Positions 61,076 to 64,000 of a DNA stretch of 64,000 nt are shown one piece after another. The stretch is from Arthrobacter sp. Y81 (GTDB taxonomy: Bacteria; Actinomycetota; Actinomycetes; Actinomycetales; Micrococcaceae): assembly GCF_002929335.1 (NCBI RefSeq), contig NZ_PJIL01000003.1:124001-188000 (forward strand), given 5' to 3'. Numbering within the stretch: position 1 is the stretch's first letter; each line of letters opens with the position of its first letter. Position numbers and translations under genes: made by a program. Under the pieces are notes generated by a model. It ran no database searches. It was given only the letters and a program-made list of their open reading frames with translations, and was not told the DNA's origin.

Positions 61076-62411
61076 GGATGCGGACGTACAGGTCCTCGGC
61101 CGAGGGCGTCCAGGTCGCGGGATCGGCGTCTGTCTGCTCGCCTGAACGGATGTCCTTGACCTGGTGTTTGCCGTCGTCGTCCGTGAACCAGACGAACGGG
61201 ATACCCCGGCGGTCGGCGAACTTGATCTGCTTGCCGAATTTTTCCGCCTTGGCGGCAACTTCGGTGGATATCCCCCTGCCACGTAGCTGTGCCGCGACGT
61301 CCTGGGCAGCGCCCCAGCTGCCGTCGTTGTTCAGTGCGACGAGCACTGCCGTGGGCACCGAACGGGTTGCCTGGGCCAGGTCCTGGCTCAGGATCCTGGA
61401 GACGAGACGCGTGACGCCGATGGACAGGCCGACGCCTGGGAATTTGCGGTTGCCCTTGCTCGCCAGCGCGTCGTAGCGCCCGCCGGAGCAAATGGAGCCG
61501 AGCTGTTCGTGGCCCACCAGGACGGTTTCCACCACGGTTCCGGTGTAGTAGTCCAGGCCACGGGCGATGCTGAGGTCCGCCACTACCTTGCCCGGCGCAC
61601 GCTGCACGGCGGCCGCAATGACCTGCTCGAGCTCGTTCAGGCCTTCCTCGAGCAGCTCGTCCTTGACGCCCAGCGCGCGGACCTTTTCCACGAAGGACGT
61701 GTCCTCAGTGCGGATGCCGGCAAGGCTCAGGGCGGCCTGCGCCTGGTCCTCGGTGGCCCCCAGTTCTGTCTTGAGCAGCTCGGCCACCTTTGCAGGGCCG
61801 ATCTTCTCGAGCTTGTCGATGCTCCGCAGCACCCCGGCGGTGTCCGTCAGGCCGATCCCGCGGTAGAAGCCTTCGGCAAGTTTGCGGTTGTTGATGCGCA
61901 GGCGGAAGTCGGGAATGGGCAGGGCGCTCAAAGCTTCGGCGATCACCAGCGCGATTTCGACGTCGTAGCGGAACGGCAGATCGCCGTCGCCGACGATGTC
62001 GATGTCCGCCTGGGTGAACTCGCGGGCGCGGCCCTCCTGCGGACGTTCTCCGCGCCACACCTTCTGTATCTGGTAACGGCGGAACGGAAACGCGAGGTAG
62101 CCGGCGTTCTCCACCACGTAGCGGGCGAACGGCACCGTCAGGTCAAAGTGCAGGGCCAGGGAATGGTGGTCGCCCTTGGCAGCCTTGGATTCTTCGCCTT
62201 CGTCCTCCTGCAGGCGGCTGAGTCCGTACACTTCCTTGTCGATCTCACCCTTGCGGAGCAGCTGACCCACAGTTTCGACTGCGCGGGTTTCGATCGAGGA
62301 GAAACCGTGCAGCTCAAAGACGCGCCGCAGCGTGTCCAGCACATGCAGCTCCACCAGCCGCTCCTCGGGAAGCCACTCGGGGAATCCGGACAGGGAGGCG
62401 GTGCGTGCCAT
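61065..62411 (-). CDS. hisS: Histidyl-tRNA synthetase
   Basis: A 448-residue class II synthetase. Motif 2 region: RYQIQKVWRGERPQEGRARE; histidine-specific SIARGLDYYTGTVVE and GSICSGGRYDAL. It begins MARTASLSGFPEWLPEERL; the frame is open to 62522, but the ATG at 62411 with GAGGAG upstream fits the family. The upstream leader can fold partly (62.4-62.5 kb) but lacks a T-box sequence. Confidence 0.96.
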   Translation of the reverse strand: MARTASLSGFPEWLPEERLVELHVLDTLRRVFELHGFSSIETRAVETVGQLLRKGEIDKEVYGLSRLQEDEGEESKAAKGDHHSLALHFDLTVPFARYVVENAGYLAFPFRRYQIQKVWRGERPQEGRAREFTQADIDIVGDGDLPFRYDVEIALVIAEALSALPIPDFRLRINNRKLAEGFYRGIGLTDTAGVLRSIDKLEKIGPAKVAELLKTELGATEDQAQAALSLAGIRTEDTSFVEKVRALGVKDELLEEGLNELEQVIAAAVQRAPGKVVADLSIARGLDYYTGTVVETVLVGHEQLGSICSGGRYDALASKGNRKFPGVGLSIGVTRLVSRILSQDLAQATRSVPTAVLVALNNDGSWGAAQDVAAQLRGRGISTEVAAKAEKFGKQIKFADRRGIPFVWFTDDDGKHQVKDIRSGEQTDADPATWTPSAEDLYVRILKS

Positions 62412-62518
62412 GGTGGATTTTCTCCTCAGGTAACAGAAGGCTGGAGTCCGCTGCGCGGTCATCCGATTCCGCCATGTGATCAAAAAGCGGCGGTAAAGGC
62501 GGGAGTCCAGCCAGTCAT

Positions 62519-62549
62519 GCATAAACTATGTGCGGCAGTCAGTTTATGC
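62519..62549. promoter_or_regulatory. 9-bp inverted repeat between hisS and the cyclophilin gene
   Basis: GCATAAACT (62519-62527) and AGTTTATGC (62541-62549) form a perfect 9-bp inverted repeat with a 13-nt centre, in the 255-bp divergent intergenic region. The arms are A/T-rich compared with the surroundings and contain -10-like TAGTTT on the minus strand. It may be an operator or overlapping promoters. Confidence 0.42.
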
Positions 62550-62666
62550 TTTCGGCGCCAGCAACTCTAATGGAGCTGGCCCGGAGCATCGTCTGCCGCT
62601 TGCTGCCGGACACCGGACGTCGCCCTTGGCCCGTTTGGCGTGCCGGCCCGACAACCAGGAGGACTT

Positions 62667-63467
62667 TTGGCGGCCAGTTCACGGAGCGCCCGCGAAGCAA
62701 AGCGGCGCATCCTGCAAATGGAAGCGAAACGCGAGCTGCGGCGGCTGCAGGAGAAGCGCCGCAAACGCGACAATCTCCTCGCTGCAGGCGCGGGTGCCGC
62801 GGCACTGGTGCTCGCCGTCGTCCTCCAACTCACCGTCTTTGCCAGCAACCCGACCGAGGACGAGTACGCTGCTGCACAGGCAGGGCTGACCAGTCCTTCG
62901 GCAACGCCGACAACGCCGGCCACCAACGCAGCGAACATCCCGAAACCGGAGACAGCGGCAGGCAAGGTTTTCACCGGTGAGCTTAAGTTGAACAGCGGCG
63001 CCCTGGGCGTTGAGCTGGACGGAACCAAGGCTCCCCAGGCGGCCGCGGTCTTCAAATCGCTGGCTGACGAGAATTACTACAACGGAATCAGCTGCCACCG
63101 GCTGACCACGGGCGAGACCTTTGGAGTGCTGCAATGCGGTTCCAAAACGGGTGATGCCCAGGGCGACCCTTCCTACACCTGGGGACCGCTGGAAAATACT
63201 CCGGCAGACAACAAATATCCGGCCGGATCCATTGCTGTGGCGCGTACCAGCGGCAACGCCTACGGTAACGGCACCCAGTTCTTCATCGTGTACAAAGACA
63301 CTGTCATTCCGGCTGATGAGGCCGGCGGGTACACGATCGTGGGCAAGGTGACGTCCGGACTTGACGTGGTAACGAACATCGCGGCCGCCGGTATTAAGAC
63401 GGGCGGAAGCGCAACAGACGGCGCTCCTGCGGAACCAGTCACGATAGACTCGTTCTCTCTGAAGTAA
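62667..63467 (+). CDS. Membrane-anchored cyclophilin-type peptidyl-prolyl isomerase
   Basis: A 266-residue protein. A basic cytoplasmic helix (EAKRRILQMEAKRELRRLQE) precedes a transmembrane helix (LLAAGAGAAALVLAVVLQL), a Thr/Pro-rich linker, and an extracytoplasmic cyclophilin domain with ISCHRLTTGETFGVLQCG and NGTQFFIVYKD. It should help secreted proteins fold. The start is a TTG with AGGAGG 4 nt upstream; an upstream in-frame GTG at 62640 lacks a ribosome site. Cyclophilin next to hisS is conserved in Actinobacteria. Confidence 0.9.
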   Translation: MAASSRSAREAKRRILQMEAKRELRRLQEKRRKRDNLLAAGAGAAALVLAVVLQLTVFASNPTEDEYAAAQAGLTSPSATPTTPATNAANIPKPETAAGKVFTGELKLNSGALGVELDGTKAPQAAAVFKSLADENYYNGISCHRLTTGETFGVLQCGSKTGDAQGDPSYTWGPLENTPADNKYPAGSIAVARTSGNAYGNGTQFFIVYKDTVIPADEAGGYTIVGKVTSGLDVVTNIAAAGIKTGGSATDGAPAEPVTIDSFSLK

Positions 63468-63529
63468 CCAGCCCCCGGCCTCCACGCGGCGGGTGCAGGT
63501 ATTTCCCTCCAAGCGAAAGACTTTTAGCG

Positions 63530-64000
63530 GTGACAGACAGTCAGAAATCCGACGAAATAGTAACAGCAGCTGCCGACGAGGCCGGGACCGAGGCTCAGGT
63601 GGTTGACGGCGCGCAGGCGGCTGGCAACGACGCAGCGGCCGAGGCCGCGGCAGACGCACAGTCAACAGCCCAGGAAAGCCCCGAAGCGGAGGCTCCCGCG
63701 GCTGGCGACGCACCCATCGAGGCACCGGCCGCCGAGGAGGCTCCGGCAACTGAGGCACCCGCCGCCGAGGAGGCTCCGGCAACTGAGGCACCCGCCGCCG
63801 AAGAGGCTGCGGCGGAGGAAGTACCGGCGACTGAGGCACCGGCGACCGAAGAGGCTGCGGCGGAGGAAGTACCGGCGGCCGAGGATGTTCCCGCCGCTGC
63901 CGCTGCGCCGCGTCCTGCACCGCGTCCGGCCCCGTCGCCGGCCGCATTTGCGGCGAGGCCCAAGGCTGCTTCTTCTCCCGTGGCTCCGGTCCCCGCTCCC
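63530..64000 (+). CDS. Ala/Glu/Pro-rich N-terminus of a protein cut by the window end, possibly DUF349
   Basis: The frame from the GTG at 63530 stays open to base 64000 (157 codons): MTDSQKSDEIVTAAADEAG, then repeated Pro-Ala-Ala/Thr-Glu-Glu-Ala units, then a Pro/Arg-rich segment. Such low-complexity N-termini precede DUF349 helical repeats in Arthrobacter proteins found next to hisS and ppi; I base the DUF349 guess on that context only, since no folded domain is inside the window. Only a weak GAAAG ribosome site is seen. Confidence 0.6.
   Translation, partial: MTDSQKSDEIVTAAADEAGTEAQVVDGAQAAGNDAAAEAAADAQSTAQESPEAEAPAAGDAPIEAPAAEEAPATEAPAAEEAPATEAPAAEEAAAEEVPATEAPATEEAAAEEVPAAEDVPAAAAAPRPAPRPAPSPAAFAARPKAASSPVAPVPAP
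63734..63880 (+). repeat. Tandem coding repeats in the Ala/Glu-rich protein
   Basis: A 33-bp unit is repeated perfectly in tandem (63734-63766 and 63767-63799). A 30-bp unit then recurs at 63800-63829 and 63848-63877. The units encode Glu-Glu-Ala-Pro-Ala-Thr-Glu-Ala-Pro-Ala-Ala type repeats and are prone to length change by slippage. Confidence 0.85.

Noticed and set aside
62412..62520. T-box riboswitch upstream of hisS, suggested by GATGACCGCG
   Set aside because: The UGGN bulge preceding ACCGCG is missing and no specifier loop or antiterminator arrangement was found; only loose stems are present.

Overview
The window is a continuous stretch of high-GC actinobacterial chromosome, most likely from Arthrobacter, Pseudarthrobacter or another Micrococcaceae. 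Evidence: actinobacterial-type integration host factor, the order leuS-comEA-comEC-holA-rpsT, the pyrR-to-metK run, the nusB-efp-aro-mltG-ruvX-alaS run, an acVLRF1-type peptidyl-tRNA hydrolase and a helicase-dead PriA. Most genes lie on the minus strand in compact operons with 1-4 nt stop/start overlaps. I saw no tRNA, rRNA, insertion sequence, prophage or CRISPR array.

Layout. 1-8.9 kb: a PemK/MazF-like gene entering from the left edge, rpsT, then minus-strand leuS, degV, a small hypothetical gene, comEA, comEC and holA. 8.9-9.3 kb: the leuS leader, with a Leu-rich leader peptide and attenuator, next to a large inverted-repeat element after glpK. 9.3-14.7 kb: glycerol operon glpD-glpF-glpK with a divergent SorC/DeoR-type regulator. 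14.8-17.7 kb: plus-strand aldo/keto reductase, alpha/beta hydrolase and glycosyltransferase. 17.7-33 kb: minus-strand run pyrR-pyrB-pyrC-(membrane protein)-carA-carB-pyrF-mihF-gmk-rpoZ-coaBC-metK-priA, covering de novo UMP synthesis, nucleotide, CoA and SAM supply and replication restart. 33.2-34.5 kb: a PrsW-type protease. 34.5-46.6 kb: rpsD, two small membrane-associated proteins, alaS, ruvX, mltG, aroE-aroC-aroK-aroB, a TPR protein, efp and nusB. 46.8-49.6 kb: a cupin gene, rarA and the acVLRF1 gene.

49.7-57 kb is the most accessory-looking part. It holds an IclR regulator, two flavoproteins that keep the Tyr-Pro-Gly-x-Gly signature of 3-ketosteroid delta-1-dehydrogenases, an SDR, a Dabb-domain protein, an MHS-type MFS transporter and a 64-residue orphan protein. 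Together they look like a self-contained uptake and ring-dehydrogenation pathway for an unidentified cyclic ketone or alcohol. 57-64 kb: a GNAT acetyltransferase, aspS, an APC permease, hisS, a membrane-anchored cyclophilin and the start of an Ala/Glu/Pro-rich protein that leaves the window.

The best regulatory finds are a probable ribosome-mediated attenuator in front of leuS, whose leader peptide appears to be translated from a leaderless transcript, and a PyrR-binding loop next to the pyrR ribosome binding site that fixes the pyrR start at a downstream TTG. Several other genes (metK, rarA, the aldo/keto reductase) also carry a -10-like hexamer 6-7 nt before the start codon and no Shine-Dalgarno, suggesting leaderless messages.
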